This document shows positions 1 through 8,664 of a stretch of DNA of 64,000 nt, in pieces. Below the pieces are notes generated by a model. The model made no database searches, was not told where the DNA came from, and saw nothing but the letters and a program-made list of their open reading frames with translations. Source of the stretch: Massilia norwichensis (GTDB lineage: Bacteria > Pseudomonadota > Gammaproteobacteria > Burkholderiales > Burkholderiaceae_D); assembly GCF_024753245.1 (NCBI RefSeq), contig NZ_JANUGX010000005.1, forward strand, positions 62,001 through 126,000, written 5' to 3'. The translations under genes and the position numbers were made by a program. How positions within the stretch are numbered: position 1 is the stretch's first letter; every line of letters starts with the position of its first letter.

Positions 1-56
1 TCGCCGGCGATCGCATCGATGGGAAGACGCTGAGGATCGAGATGCTGTTTTGCCAA
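1..56 (-). CDS. 5' end of a truncated gene, possibly CoA pyrophosphatase (NUDIX)
   Basis: Only about 18 codons fall inside the window. Read on the minus strand, a TTG codon follows a GGAG ribosome-binding site by six bases and opens a frame reading LAKQHLDPQRLPIDAIAG to the edge. The DPQRLPIDAIAG style resembles the N-terminus of the NUDIX CoA pyrophosphatases often found after rplS in Oxalobacteraceae. That assignment is recollection of family style plus gene order, not a domain match, because the NUDIX box would lie outside the window. The start is separated from rplS by a terminator, so it probably has its own promoter. Confidence 0.35.
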   Translation of the reverse strand, partial: MAKQHLDPQRLPIDAIAG

Positions 57-65
57 AATAGGCTC

Positions 66-101
66 CGGAAAAAGAAAAAGGCATCCGTTCGGATGCCTTT
101 T
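66..101 (-). terminator. rho-independent terminator of the rpsP-rplS operon
   Basis: An 11-bp perfect stem (AAAAGGCATCC with GGATGCCTTTT) closes a four-base loop. On the minus strand it is followed by a T-rich tract. It lies 17 bases after the rplS stop. Confidence 0.85.
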
Positions 102-118
102 CCATGCTACTGACGCAA

Positions 119-499
119 TTACTGAGCGGCAGCGGCGGTCTTGCGGGTCGGCAGTTTCTCTTTGATACGTGCCGATTTGCCCGAACGCTCACGCAGGTAG
201 TACAGCTTCGCACGGCGCACGTCACCACGACGCTTCACTTCGATCGAAGCGATCAGCGGCGAGTACAGCTGGAAGGTACGCTCGACGCCTTCGCCCGACG
301 AGATCTTACGAACGATGAAGTTCGAGTTCAGGCCGCGGTTACGACGCGAGATGACCACGCCTTCGTATGCCTGGGCGCGCTTGCGGTTGCCTTCGACGAC
401 GTTGACGCTGACGACAACGGTGTCGCCCGGTGCGAAATCAGGGATGTTGCGGCCGAGGCGCGCAATCTCTTCTTGCTCGAGTTGCTGGATCAGATCCAT
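119..499 (-). CDS. rplS: 50S ribosomal protein L19
   Basis: Structural protein of the large ribosomal subunit at the 30S-50S interface. The 126-residue product matches the usual L19 length plus a short Ala-rich tail. The conserved core [20 protein letters not shown] spans residues 61-81 and [14 protein letters not shown] spans about 90-103. The ATG at 499 ([10 protein letters not shown]) is chosen because L19 proteins begin there; a longer in-frame opening upstream has no L19 similarity. It is the last gene of the rpsP-rimM-trmD-rplS operon, 111 bases after trmD, and is followed by a clear terminator. Confidence 0.97.
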   Translation of the reverse strand: MDLIQQLEQEEIARLGRNIPDFAPGDTVVVSVNVVEGNRKRAQAYEGVVISRRNRGLNSNFIVRKISSGEGVERTFQLYSPLIASIEVKRRGDVRRAKLYYLRERSGKSARIKEKLPTRKTAAAAQ

Positions 500-610
500 T
501 GTATGACTCCTGTAACCATCTTGCCGGCGCTGTACTTGTTTGCCCGGTAGAGGATGGGATTGAAACATGCGGGTTGTTACGCCCGCCTTTGCGCCGACAT
601 GGCGCAAATA

Positions 611-1372
611 CTATTCGGCAGGGCTGTTCCGCCCCGCCAGGAACTTTTCGTCGGCCTTGCTCAGCTGACCGGCGCTGCGCGCCTTGTCCAGCAGATCGGG
701 CCGTTTCTTCGCAGTCGCTTCGAGCTGCTGCTGTCGGCGCCACTTCATGATCTCTGCATGGTTGCCGCCCATCAGAACGGGCGGCACGGCCACGCCTTCG
801 TACACTTCCGGCCGCGTGTAGTGCGGCGAATCCAGCAGGCCGTTGACGAAACTGTCTTCGACCGCCGAGGCGCCGTCGCCCAGCGCACCCGGGATATGCC
901 GAACCACGGCATCCATCAGCGCCATCGCCGGCAGTTCGCCGCCGGACAGCACGAAGTCGCCGAGGGAAATCTCCTCGTCGACGCAGCGGTCCAGCAAGCG
1001 CTGGTCGACCGCTTCGTAGCGGCCGCACAGAATCACCAAACCGGGCTCGTCCTTCAGCGCCATCACGCGCTCGTGCGTCAACTGCTTGCCCTGCGGCGAC
1101 ATGAACACCACACGCGGGGCCGGCAGGCCAAGGTCGATCTGGCGCTGCTTTGCTGCATTGATCGTTGCTTCGAGCGGCCTGGCCAGCATCACCATGCCGG
1201 GGCCGCCGCCGTAGGGGCGATCGTCCACGGTGCGGTGGCGATCCTGCGTGAAATCGCGTGGATTCCAGAGCGACAGGTTCCACAGGCCCTGCTCGTGCGC
1301 GCGCCGGGTAACACCCGACTGCGTCAGCGCAGCGAACATCTCGGGGAACAGGCTCACGACGTCGAACTGCAT
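611..1372 (-). CDS. trmD: tRNA (guanine-N1)-methyltransferase
   Basis: Methylates G37 of tRNAs with G36, preventing +1 frameshifting, using S-adenosylmethionine. The 253-residue protein has the SPOUT-class signatures of Trm[12 protein letters not shown] near residues 51-60, SPQG at 92-95, CGRYE near 116-120, and [15 protein letters not shown] around 134-148, which form the knotted SAM site. The C-terminal tRNA-binding part is complete. It lies four bases after rimM in the conserved rpsP-rimM-trmD-rplS operon. Confidence 0.97.
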   Translation of the reverse strand: MQFDVVSLFPEMFAALTQSGVTRRAHEQGLWNLSLWNPRDFTQDRHRTVDDRPYGGGPGMVMLARPLEATINAAKQRQIDLGLPAPRVVFMSPQGKQLTHERVMALKDEPGLVILCGRYEAVDQRLLDRCVDEEISLGDFVLSGGELPAMALMDAVVRHIPGALGDGASAVEDSFVNGLLDSPHYTRPEVYEGVAVPPVLMGGNHAEIMKWRRQQQLEATAKKRPDLLDKARSAGQLSKADEKFLAGRNSPAE

Positions 1373-1376
1373 CGTG

Positions 1377-1922
1377 TTAATAATCCAGGCCCCAATCCAG
1401 GGTAATCAGCTTTGCCTTCAGGTCGACAGTCTTGACGAACTGGTCCACGAAAGGCACCAGGCGTTCCTCGAGTTTGACCTCGGGCGCGTTTGCGTCGGGA
1501 ACGGGCACGATGCGCAGAATCGACTGCGGACCGTTGCTCATCATGTCGGCGACCTTGCCGAGGGCTTCGCCCTGCAGGTTCACGGCATCCAGTCCGATCA
1601 GGTCGGACCAGTAGTATTCATCTTCCGGCAGCGCCGGAAATTCCGCCCGCGACACCTGCACCGTTGCACCCTTGAGTGCTTCGGCCTCGTTGCGGTCGGT
1701 GACATCAACCAGAGTGGCGGTAACATCGCCGCTATGGTACTTCGCGCTGCGCACCTGGACGGGACGCAGCGCCGGCTTGTCGAGCCACCAGGTTTTCACG
1801 TTCAGCAGCGCATCGGCGTCCGTCGAGTACGGCGAGACGCGGATACCGCCCCGGATCCCGTAGGCGCCGGCGATATGCCCGACCTGAACCAGGTCGTCAG
1901 GAATTGCTGTTGAATCGGTCAA
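1377..1922 (-). CDS. rimM: 16S rRNA processing protein RimM
   Basis: Assists maturation of the 30S head through binding S19. The 181-residue product has the N-terminal RimM motif [15 protein letters not shown] at residues 16-30 and a C-terminal PRC-barrel-like region ending [14 protein letters not shown]. Length and order are standard. It sits between rpsP (27 bases upstream) and trmD (four bases downstream), so it is co-transcribed with both. Confidence 0.96.
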   Translation of the reverse strand: MTDSTAIPDDLVQVGHIAGAYGIRGGIRVSPYSTDADALLNVKTWWLDKPALRPVQVRSAKYHSGDVTATLVDVTDRNEAEALKGATVQVSRAEFPALPEDEYYWSDLIGLDAVNLQGEALGKVADMMSNGPQSILRIVPVPDANAPEVKLEERLVPFVDQFVKTVDLKAKLITLDWGLDY

Positions 1923-1949
1923 ACCAGTAAACCTTGATGCTGAAGCAGC

Positions 1950-2198
1950 TTAAGCAGCGACTTTCTGACCAGCGACCAGGCGAGCAACGGTCGGCGACAG
2001 TTGTGCGCCCACGCCTTGCCAGTAAGCCAGACGGTCAGCGGTGATGTTCAGGCCAACTTCCTTGCCCGATGCCATCGGGTTGTAGAAGCCGATACGCTCG
2101 ATGAAACGGCCATCGCGACGGTTGCGCGAGTCGGTTGCAACGATGTTGTAGAACGGGCGCTTCTTGGCACCACCACGAGCTAAACGAATAACGACCAT
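1950..2198 (-). CDS. rpsP: 30S ribosomal protein S16
   Basis: Small-subunit structural protein. The 82 residues begin [20 protein letters not shown] and include the S16 hallmark [14 protein letters not shown] near residues 28-41. It is the first gene of the four-gene operon and is preceded by a good -10 element about 40 bases upstream. Confidence 0.97.
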   Translation of the reverse strand: MVVIRLARGGAKKRPFYNIVATDSRNRRDGRFIERIGFYNPMASGKEVGLNITADRLAYWQGVGAQLSPTVARLVAGQKVAA

Positions 2199-2238
2199 AA
2201 TATTTCCAAAAAATTGTGCTGGACGGAGAAAGCCGACG

Positions 2239-2268
2239 ATTATAGCGCGCCGCGCCGTGCCTCAGCAA
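2239..2268 (-). promoter_or_regulatory. probable promoter of the rpsP operon
   Basis: On the minus strand a perfect TATAAT (2239-2244) lies about 40 bases upstream of rpsP, with a weak TTGCTG 18 bases before it. A perfect TTGACA occurs further up at 2274-2279, but its 29-base spacing is too long for a normal sigma-70 pair. Confidence 0.5.
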
Positions 2269-2471
2269 GCATTTGTCAAAAAACCAAAAACCCGGCGCGC
2301 AGACCGGCCGAATCCAGCATTATCGCTTATTTTTTCCAACAGCGCCACAGCCAAGGGCTTTCCCGACCTTGGGAAGACGGCTGAAAACCACGAAAAATGC
2401 TGCTGCGGCCGGCGTTTTGGACGATACTTCAACTTTTCCTTTTCGCAACAGCCAGCCGAGCTCAGTCGTCG

Positions 2472-2885
2472 ATGTCGAACCACAAGAACAAAACCCTCGC
2501 CACCGCCCTCGCCTTCCTCCTTGGCGGCTTCGGTGTCCATCGTTTCTACCTGCGCGGCGGCGTCGACCGGCTCGGCCTGCTGCACCTCTGCAGCTTGCCG
2601 CTGGCCGGCATGGTCTACGGCCTGGGGCAGGCGCCGAATCCTTTCTGGACCCTGCTGCCCGTCTTCCTCTCCTACATCGTCGGCTTCATCGAGGCGCTGG
2701 TCATCGGCGTGACCCCCGACGAGAAATGGGACGCGAAGTTCAATGCATCGTCCGGCCGCCAGTCGCACTCGAACTGGGTGCTCGCGGTACTGCTGGTGCT
2801 GACCATGCTGGTCGGCGCGACGGCGGCGATCGCCCTGCTGTCGCGCCTGTTCGACCTGTTATATACGGGCGGTGCCTACGGCTGA
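2472..2885 (+). CDS. TM2-domain membrane protein
   Basis: Small inner-membrane protein of unknown function. From the ATG at 2472 it has 137 residues. The TM2 signature, a Gly-rich helix followed by GGFGVHRFYLRGG, is in the first 30 residues. Further hydrophobic segments follow near residues 35-75 and at 100-130. An in-frame ATG 25 codons upstream would add a second hydrophobic stretch resembling a signal sequence (ending SRAQS). I prefer the later start because TM2 proteins usually begin shortly before the first helix, but neither start has a strong ribosome-binding site. The gene converges on the following lipoprotein gene. Confidence 0.75.
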   Translation: MSNHKNKTLATALAFLLGGFGVHRFYLRGGVDRLGLLHLCSLPLAGMVYGLGQAPNPFWTLLPVFLSYIVGFIEALVIGVTPDEKWDAKFNASSGRQSHSNWVLAVLLVLTMLVGATAAIALLSRLFDLLYTGGAYG

Positions 2886-2902
2886 GCGCCGCCGCGTCCG
2901 GC

Positions 2903-3604
2903 TCACAGGCCCGGCGTCCACTTGTAATTCGGCAACACGGTCGGCGGGTTCGGTCCGGTCAGGATCACGATCTCGCGGTAGGCCGTGAGTTCCAGCGCCA
3001 TCGGGTCGCCGGTGTAGCGCGTCAGCTTGCCGTTCTCGACCAGGTAGTAGCGGAAAGGCCCGCTCAAGCCAGCGACATTGGTACTGGTGAAGGGCTGGCG
3101 CCATAGCGAGAAGTACTGGCTCAGCATGAATTTCTTGCGCACATCGGTCTCGATGTGCACGACGCCCGAGCCGTCATGGGTGTGCAGCTCGTAGGTGCAG
3201 CCGCTGCGGCCTATGTTGTCCGGCATCGCCAGGCGGGTGCCGTTGCGGTAGATCGAGACCAGCGTGTGGATGTGGTAGTGCACGGTTTGCGCGCAGCCGA
3301 CGCCGTCGATCGCTTGCCCGGTGCCGGTCCAGGTCGGCCAGTTCTGGGTGCTGGCGGCAGCCGCGGCATTCAGGTCGGTCGGCGTCTCCGCCAGGGTGAC
3401 GGTGATGTCGGTGGGCGGCGCCGGATCGGTTGGCGTGGTCGGCGGGGTTGTCGGCGGGGTTGTCGGTGGCGTTGTCGGCGCCGTCGGGTCGGTGCTCGGC
3501 CCGGACGAGGCATCGTCGCCGCCACCACCACAGGCACCCAGGGCGGACAGTGCCGCCAGGGTGATCGTCATCTGCAAAATCCTTCGGGGCTGCATGGAAA
3601 ACAT
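2903..3604 (-). CDS. predicted lipoprotein with Pro/Thr linker and His-rich conserved domain
   Basis: Function unknown. The start at 3604 follows a strong GAGGAGGAG site and gives 233 residues; an earlier ATG would add 26 unlikely residues. A signal peptide ends in the lipobox LGAC with Cys25, so the protein should be anchored in the envelope. A Gly/Asp/Ser patch and a low-complexity linker of PTTP units follow. The folded part has HYHIHTLVSIYRNG, then CTYELHTHDGSGVVHIE. This His-rich pattern occurs in secreted proteins of many bacteria and could bind metal, but I know no assigned function. Two cysteines in the domain could form a disulfide in the periplasm. Confidence 0.8.
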   Translation of the reverse strand: MFSMQPRRILQMTITLAALSALGACGGGGDDASSGPSTDPTAPTTPPTTPPTTPPTTPTDPAPPTDITVTLAETPTDLNAAAAASTQNWPTWTGTGQAIDGVGCAQTVHYHIHTLVSIYRNGTRLAMPDNIGRSGCTYELHTHDGSGVVHIETDVRKKFMLSQYFSLWRQPFTSTNVAGLSGPFRYYLVENGKLTRYTGDPMALELTAYREIVILTGPNPPTVLPNYKWTPGL

Positions 3605-3762
3605 GGGTCGCTCCTCCTCGGTTGAATGCGGATGAGCTGATTCTATGCAGCCTGGGTCAAGCCAAAGTTTAAGGAAATTCAAGTGTTACGGAATGCGTGC
3701 ATAGCGGTCTGCACGGCGCAACAATTCGCGGACTAATGGGCGCGATACGGCGCAAAGCAGGC

Positions 3763-3787
3763 GGGCGCCGGAACAGCGTCGGCGCCC
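3763..3787. terminator. GC-rich hairpin after the coiled-coil gene
   Basis: GGGCGCCG and CGGCGCCC form an 8-bp perfect stem with a nine-base loop. It lies about 35 bases past the stop of the minus-strand coiled-coil gene. There is no T tract, so it may be an RNA-stabilising hairpin rather than an intrinsic terminator. The rest of 3605-3821 shows no gene. Confidence 0.35.
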
Positions 3788-3821
3788 GTAACGCGGCCAG
3801 CGACAGGCCGCCGCGGCAGGA

Positions 3822-4202
3822 TCAGCCGTGGCCCCTGTCGTGGCCCTTATCGTCATCCTTGCCGATCTTCTTGCTGGCATCGACGATGTCGTCGAGCAGG
3901 TGGTCCAGCTTGCGCACCGCGACACCCAGGCGCTCCAGCGCATCCTTCAGGAAGCCCTTGTATTCGTCGCGTTCCTTGCGGTACTTGCCCGCGGCCGCCT
4001 TCCACTCGTCGCGTTCCTTCTTGTACTCGTCGCGTTCCTGGCGGTACTCGTCACGCTCCTTCTTGTACTCGTCACGCTCCTTTTTGACCTTCCAGCACTT
4101 GTCGTGCTCGTGGCACTTGTCGCCATCGTGGTCGTGGTCGTGACCATGGTCGTGGTCGCGGTCGTCTTCATATGCCTCGGTACCTATGATGCTTCTCCTC
4201 AT
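3822..4202 (-). CDS. small His-rich protein with heptad-repeat coiled coil
   Basis: Not recognised. The 126-residue product has three parts. Residues 12-36 are a His/Asp run (DHDHGHDHDHDGDKCHEHDKC) with two cysteines, a plausible divalent-metal-binding patch. Residues about 39-82 repeat the seven-residue unit KKERDEY with small variants, a charged coiled coil encoded by near-identical 21-base repeats. The tail has a helix (DALERLGVAVRKLDHLLDDIV) and a DDDKGHDRGHG end. There is no signal peptide or membrane segment. Another frame here gives only a Thr/Ser/Arg-rich product, so this frame is preferred; the start codon is uncertain because no good ribosome-binding site precedes it. Confidence 0.55.
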   Translation of the reverse strand: MRRSIIGTEAYEDDRDHDHGHDHDHDGDKCHEHDKCWKVKKERDEYKKERDEYRQERDEYKKERDEWKAAAGKYRKERDEYKGFLKDALERLGVAVRKLDHLLDDIVDASKKIGKDDDKGHDRGHG

Positions 4203-4341
4203 CGAGCCGACTCAGATTGGTTGGGGGCCGTGTGGCTCATGCGCGGCTTGTGTCCAAGTTAGTTCCGCATGGATGAGTCTGCTTTGCGCCAGACCAGATC
4301 TTTATGCACATGGCATAGAGGAAACGATTCGAGAAGGTAAT

Positions 4342-4366
4342 AAAAAAGCGGCCCGCAGGCCGCTTT
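4342..4366 (-). terminator. rho-independent terminator of the acyl-CoA dehydrogenase operon
   Basis: AAGCGGCC and GGCCGCTT form a perfect stem around CGCA. On the minus strand it is followed by a run of six T. It lies 23 bases after the dehydrogenase stop. Confidence 0.85.
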
Positions 4367-4389
4367 CACAAGGCGATGAAGACTGCCGC

Positions 4390-6192
4390 TCAGAACTGCT
4401 CGACGTCCAGGGCCAGCACGCCGGCACTGCCTTCGACGATCGCATGGCGCAGGCCGGAGGCAGCAGACAGCACGTGGTCCGCGAAGAAGCGGGCGGTACC
4501 GATCTTGGCGCGGTAGAAGGCTGCGTCGCCCTCACCCGCATCCAGTTTCTGCTGCGCGACCAGGGCTGCGCGCGCCATCTGCCAGCCACCCAGCACGATG
4601 CCGGCCAGCTTCAGGTAGAGCACGCTGCCGGCGAACACCGCACGCGGATCCGATTTGGTGTTGGCGACCACGAACTCGACCACCTGCTCCAGCGCGGCGC
4701 TGCCGGCTGCCAGCTGCGAACGCAGCGCGGCAAAGTCGGCGCCCTGCGCGGCGCCCTGCTTCTCGGCCAGCGCAGCTTCCGTCGCGCGGACCTGGGCGAT
4801 GATGGATTTGGCCACCGCGCCGCCGTCACGGACGGTCTTGCGGCCGACCAGGTCGTTGGCCTGGATCGCGGTCGTGCCTTCGTAGATGGTCAGGATCTTG
4901 GCGTCGCGGTAGTGCTGGGCCGCGCCGGTCTCTTCGATGAAGCCCATGCCGCCGTGCACCTGCACGCCGTCGCGTGCGACGTTCTCGGACATCTCGGTCG
5001 ACCAGCCCTTGATGACCGGCACCAGGTATTCGTAGACCGCCAGGTTGGCCTTGCGGGTCGCCTCGTCCGGGTGGTTGTGGGCCAGGTCGCTGTAGGCCGC
5101 GCCGACGTAGGCCAGCGCACGCGCGGCCTCGGTCTGCGAACGCATCGACATCAGCATGCGGCGCACGTCCGGGTGGTTGATGATGGCGACCGGGCCGCTC
5201 GATCCTTCGACGGCGCGCGACTGGATGCGGTCCTTGGCGAAGGCCACGGCTTGCTGGTAAGCGTGTTCGGCCAGGCCGACGCCCTGCATGCCGACGCCGA
5301 AGCGGGCCGCGTTCATCATGATGAACATGTATTCCAGGCCGCGGTTTTCCTCGCCGACCAGGGTGCCGATGGCGCCGCCGTTGTCGCCGAACTGCAGCAC
5401 CGCGGTCGGGCTGGCCTTGATGCCCAGCTTGTGTTCGATCGAGACGCAGTGCACGTCGTTGCGCTCGCCCAGCGAACCGTCTTCATTCACCATGAACTTC
5501 GGCACGATGAACAGCGAGATCCCCTTCACGCCCGGCGGCGCGTCCGGCGTGCGCGCCAGGACCAGGTGGATGATGTTCTCGGCCATGTCGTGCTCGCCGT
5601 AGGTGATGAAGATCTTGGTGCCGTAGATCTTGAAGGTACCGTCGCCCTGCGGCACGGCGCGGGTGCGCACGGCAGCCAGGTCCGAACCGGCCTGCGGCTC
5701 GGTCAGGTTCATGGTGCCGGTCCACTTGCCGTTGATGAGCGGCTCGATGAAGCGTGCCTTCTGCTCGTCGGTGCCGGCGGTCAGCAGCGCCTCGATGGCG
5801 CCGTCGGTCAGCAGCGCGACCAGTGCGAACGCCAGGTTGGCGCCGTGCAGCATCTCCATGCACGGGGTGGCGACCAGCTTCGGCAGACCCTGGCCGCCAA
5901 ACTCCGCCGGGTGCTGCACGCCCTGCCAGCCTGCCTCGGCAAAGGCGCTGAAGGCTTCGCGGAAGCCCTTGGAGGTGGTGACGCTGCCGTCCTTCCAGAA
6001 GCTCGGCTCCTTGTCGCCCGCGTGGTTCAGGGGTGCGACGACTTCGCCGCAGAATTTCGCGTTCTCTTCCAGCACCGCTTCGACGGTATCCGGGGTCGCG
6101 TCCTCGCAGCCCGGCAGCTGGTTGATCTCGGCCAGGTTGGCCAGTTCGTTCACGACGAACAGCATGTCTTTCAGAGGGGCTTGGTAGCTCAC
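4390..6192 (-). CDS. acyl-CoA dehydrogenase, long (about 600-residue) type
   Basis: FAD enzyme that introduces the alpha-beta double bond in an acyl-CoA thioester and passes electrons to ETF. The 600 residues fit the extended subfamily with an extra C-terminal helical domain. Visible features are TEPQAGSDL (164-172, flavin contact), the central beta domain, QVHGGMGFIEE (411-421), and IYEGT with Glu438 as the likely catalytic base. Chain length or substrate cannot be told from sequence; DmdC-type methylthio substrates are possible in this subfamily. It follows etfB and etfA on the same strand, separated from etfA by a palindromic repeat, so it probably shares their transcript. A good terminator follows. 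Confidence 0.92.
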   Translation of the reverse strand: MSYQAPLKDMLFVVNELANLAEINQLPGCEDATPDTVEAVLEENAKFCGEVVAPLNHAGDKEPSFWKDGSVTTSKGFREAFSAFAEAGWQGVQHPAEFGGQGLPKLVATPCMEMLHGANLAFALVALLTDGAIEALLTAGTDEQKARFIEPLINGKWTGTMNLTEPQAGSDLAAVRTRAVPQGDGTFKIYGTKIFITYGEHDMAENIIHLVLARTPDAPPGVKGISLFIVPKFMVNEDGSLGERNDVHCVSIEHKLGIKASPTAVLQFGDNGGAIGTLVGEENRGLEYMFIMMNAARFGVGMQGVGLAEHAYQQAVAFAKDRIQSRAVEGSSGPVAIINHPDVRRMLMSMRSQTEAARALAYVGAAYSDLAHNHPDEATRKANLAVYEYLVPVIKGWSTEMSENVARDGVQVHGGMGFIEETGAAQHYRDAKILTIYEGTTAIQANDLVGRKTVRDGGAVAKSIIAQVRATEAALAEKQGAAQGADFAALRSQLAAGSAALEQVVEFVVANTKSDPRAVFAGSVLYLKLAGIVLGGWQMARAALVAQQKLDAGEGDAAFYRAKIGTARFFADHVLSAASGLRHAIVEGSAGVLALDVEQF

Positions 6193-6212
6193 CTTGGTCT
6201 CCTTGTAAAAAA

Positions 6213-6317
6213 ACCGTCATTCCCGCGCAGGCGGGAATCCATACTGAGTAACCGGAGTCGCAAACGCTGGCGTTCCTCTACCTGTGCATGGATTCCCGCT
6301 TTCGCGGGAATGACGGT
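6213..6317. repeat. paired palindromic intergenic repeat, copy 1
   Basis: Two inverted units flank about 45 bases: CGTCATTCCCGCGCAGGCGG.. on the left and its near-complement ending GCGGGAATGACGGT on the right. Each unit is itself a small hairpin, so the whole is a REP/BIME-like element between etfA and the dehydrogenase gene. Related pairs occur near 10.1, 13.0 and 42.4 kb. Confidence 0.8.
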
Positions 6318-6334
6318 CTATTTGATTTGCTTGT

Positions 6335-7267
6335 TTAGCCCAGTTCCTTGACCAGCGCCGGCACGACCTCGAACAGGTCGCCGACGATGCCGTAGTCGGC
6401 CACCGAGAAGATCGGCGCTTCCGGATCCTTGTTGATGGCGACGATGGTCTTCGAGTCCTTCATACCAGCCAGGTGCTGGATCGCGCCCGAGATGCCGACC
6501 GCGATGTACAGGGTCGGCGCGACGATCTTGCCGGTCTGGCCAACCTGCCAGTCGTTCGGCACGTAGCCGGCGTCGACCGCCGCGCGCGAGGCGCCCATGG
6601 CGGCGCCCAGCTTGTCGGCCAGCGGTTCCAGCAGCTTGAAGTTCTCGCCCGAGCCCATGCCGCGGCCGCCGGAGACGACGATCTTGGCGCCGGTCAGTTC
6701 CGGACGATCCGACTTGGCCAGTTCGCGGCCGACGAAGGAGGACTTGCCCGAATCGGCAACTGCCGAGACGGTTTCGACCGCAGCCGAACCGCCTTCGCTG
6801 GCAGCAGCGTCGAAGCCGGTGCCGCGCACGGTGATGACCTTCACGCTGTCGCTCGACTGCACGGTGGCGATGGCGTTACCGGCGTAGATCGGACGCTCGA
6901 AGGTGTCCGGCGAATCGACCTTGGTGATTTCCGAGATCTGGGCCACGTCCAGCTTGGCGGCCACGCGCGGCAGCACGTTCTTGCCGAAGGCCGAAGCCGG
7001 GGCCAGGATGTGCGAGTACGAACCGGCGACAGCCAGGATCTGCTCGGCGACGTTTTCGGCCAGGCCATCGGCGAAATGCGGCGCATCGGCGACCAGCACT
7101 TTCGAGACGCCGGCGATCTTCGCGGCGGCTTCCGCGACGGCGCCGCAACCGGAACCGGCGACCAGCACGTGGACATCGCCGCCGCATTGGGCAGCGGCGG
7201 TGACGGTGTTCAGGGTGACGCCTTTCAGCGAGGCGTTGTCGTGTTCTGCAATGACGAGTGCGACCAT
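6335..7267 (-). CDS. etfA: electron transfer flavoprotein alpha subunit
   Basis: FAD-binding subunit of the ETF heterodimer, which moves electrons from acyl-CoA dehydrogenases to ETF-ubiquinone oxidoreductase. The 310-residue length is typical. The C-terminal FAD domain is clear: VVSGGRG (197-203), VGQTGK (242-247), [12 protein letters not shown] (258-269) and [10 protein letters not shown] (278-287). It lies 32 bases after etfB and was named for its pairing with it. Confidence 0.97.
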   Translation of the reverse strand: MVALVIAEHDNASLKGVTLNTVTAAAQCGGDVHVLVAGSGCGAVAEAAAKIAGVSKVLVADAPHFADGLAENVAEQILAVAGSYSHILAPASAFGKNVLPRVAAKLDVAQISEITKVDSPDTFERPIYAGNAIATVQSSDSVKVITVRGTGFDAAASEGGSAAVETVSAVADSGKSSFVGRELAKSDRPELTGAKIVVSGGRGMGSGENFKLLEPLADKLGAAMGASRAAVDAGYVPNDWQVGQTGKIVAPTLYIAVGISGAIQHLAGMKDSKTIVAINKDPEAPIFSVADYGIVGDLFEVVPALVKELG

Positions 7268-7299
7268 GATGTTCCTTAGTTAAGCTGTACTGAGCTTGA

Positions 7300-8049
7300 T
7301 TAGATGACTTTGGCTTCGGTGCGCAGTTTCTGCACCAGGGTCGCCACGTCCGGGACCTTGATACCGGCCGAACGCTTCGGCGGCTCGGACACTTTCAGCG
7401 TCTTCAGGCGCGGGGTCACGTCGACACCCAGGTCTTCCGGCTTGACGGTCTCGAGCGGCTTCTTCTTGGCCTTCATGATGTTCGGCAGCGTCACGTAGCG
7501 CGGCTCGTTCAGGCGCAGGTCGGTGGCGACGATGGCCGGCAGGCTCAGCGCCACGGTTTCCAGGCCGCCGTCGACTTCGCGGGTCACGGTGACCTTGCCG
7601 TCTTCCAGCACGACCTTCGAGGCGAAGGTCGCCTGCGGCCAGCCCAGCAGCGAAGCCAGCATCTGGCCAGTCTGGTTCGAATCGTCGTCGATCGCCTGCT
7701 TGCCCAGGATGATCAGTTGCGGCTGCTCCTTGTCGGCCAGCGACTTCAGCACCTTGGCCACGCCCAGCGGCTCGATCTCGGCACCGGTCTCGACCAGGAT
7801 GCCGCGGTCGGCGCCGATCGCCATCGCGGTACGCAGGGTTTCCTGGGCCTGGGTCACGCCGCAGGTGACAGCCACGATTTCGGTAACCTTGCCGCCTTCT
7901 TTCAGGCGGGTCGCCTCTTCGACAGCGATCTCATCGAACGGGTTCATCGACATTTTGACGTTGGCGATATCGACGCCGCTGCCGTCGGACTTGACGCGAA
8001 CCTTGACGTTGTAGTCGACCACGCGTTTGACGGGTACCAGGACTTTCAT
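7300..8049 (-). CDS. etfB: electron transfer flavoprotein beta subunit
   Basis: Partner of EtfA; binds the structural AMP. The 249 residues show [12 protein letters not shown] (35-46) and the nucleotide-binding segment [13 protein letters not shown] (116-128). The recognition loop for dehydrogenases ([17 protein letters not shown]) is present near residues 180-196. It heads the etfB-etfA-acd run, and the region upstream carries a perfect 12-bp palindrome that may be an operator. Confidence 0.97.
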   Translation of the reverse strand: MKVLVPVKRVVDYNVKVRVKSDGSGVDIANVKMSMNPFDEIAVEEATRLKEGGKVTEIVAVTCGVTQAQETLRTAMAIGADRGILVETGAEIEPLGVAKVLKSLADKEQPQLIILGKQAIDDDSNQTGQMLASLLGWPQATFASKVVLEDGKVTVTREVDGGLETVALSLPAIVATDLRLNEPRYVTLPNIMKAKKKPLETVKPEDLGVDVTPRLKTLKVSEPPKRSAGIKVPDVATLVQKLRTEAKVI

Positions 8050-8133
8050 AGTGGGCCTTTGAAAAATGGAATGAGTGACAGACTAAAAATGATCCGAATT
8101 ATAAGAGCAAAACTGCTTCAACACAGAATTAAA

Positions 8134-8145
8134 GCACGATCGTGC
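8134..8145. promoter_or_regulatory. palindromic operator candidate upstream of etfB
   Basis: GCACGATCGTGC is a perfect 12-bp palindrome 85 bases upstream of the etfB start, in an AT-rich stretch. The CGATCG-centred form is like sites of TetR-family regulators of fatty-acid oxidation in proteobacteria. The regulator itself is not in the window, so this is inference. Confidence 0.45.
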
Positions 8146-8247
8146 GTTTTTTGCTTAGAAGGAAACCACTAATTCTGCGTCGCGCTTGATTTGTCGTATG
8201 GAGAAATGCGGGGCTGCTGCTTCCTGCCCCACCGGATCGATGCTTCG

Positions 8248-8508
8248 TTACTTGCGACGAAGCCAGAAGGTGAATTCGCCGTTGATGTGGGTATGCGCCA
8301 GCAGTGCGTTGCCGGTCTGCTTGGCGAACGCCTGGAAGTCGCGCACCGAACCGGTATCGGTGGCGACGATGCGCAGCACTTCGCCGCTCGCCAGTTCGGC
8401 CAGGGCCTTCTTGGCCTTGAGGATCGGCAGCGGGCAGTTCAAGCCACGCGCGTCGAGGTCCTTCTGGACTTCGATGGTGCCGGTATCGAGTATGGTTTCG
8501 CTCATCAT
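8248..8508 (-). CDS. TusA/SirA-family sulfur-carrier protein
   Basis: Small cytoplasmic protein (86 residues) of the TusA/SirA/YedF family, which carries persulfide sulfur for tRNA thiolation or other sulfur transfer. The family signature DLDARGLNCPLPILKAKKAL covers residues 18-36 with the active-site cysteine at 25 followed by Pro. The C-terminal half matches the two-layer fold (VRDFQAFAKQTGNALL). Two ATG codons are adjacent at the start; either is possible. It stands alone between etfB and an MFS gene, so its sulfur partner cannot be inferred from context. Confidence 0.88.
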   Translation of the reverse strand: MMSETILDTGTIEVQKDLDARGLNCPLPILKAKKALAELASGEVLRIVATDTGSVRDFQAFAKQTGNALLAHTHINGEFTFWLRRK

Positions 8509-8664
8509 TTGCCTGCGGTCTGGTAGGGGCAGATGCCCCGATAGTACTCCAATTACGGGATTATGACGCGCCGCACCAAAATATGATATGCGTGTTGCGT
8601 TGCGACAACGTTAAGACAGTTGACAAAATAGACAAACGGCCGGGATTTCCAGCCATTCGCGATG

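Noticed and set aside
3947-4171. Alternative 74-codon frame beginning with Met-Lys-Thr-Thr
   Set aside because: The product is Thr/Ser/Arg low-complexity. The other frame gives a regular heptad coiled coil.
4186-6351. A 721-codon plus-strand frame
   Set aside because: It is antisense to the acyl-CoA dehydrogenase gene, which has clear motifs. Its tail runs into the palindromic repeat.
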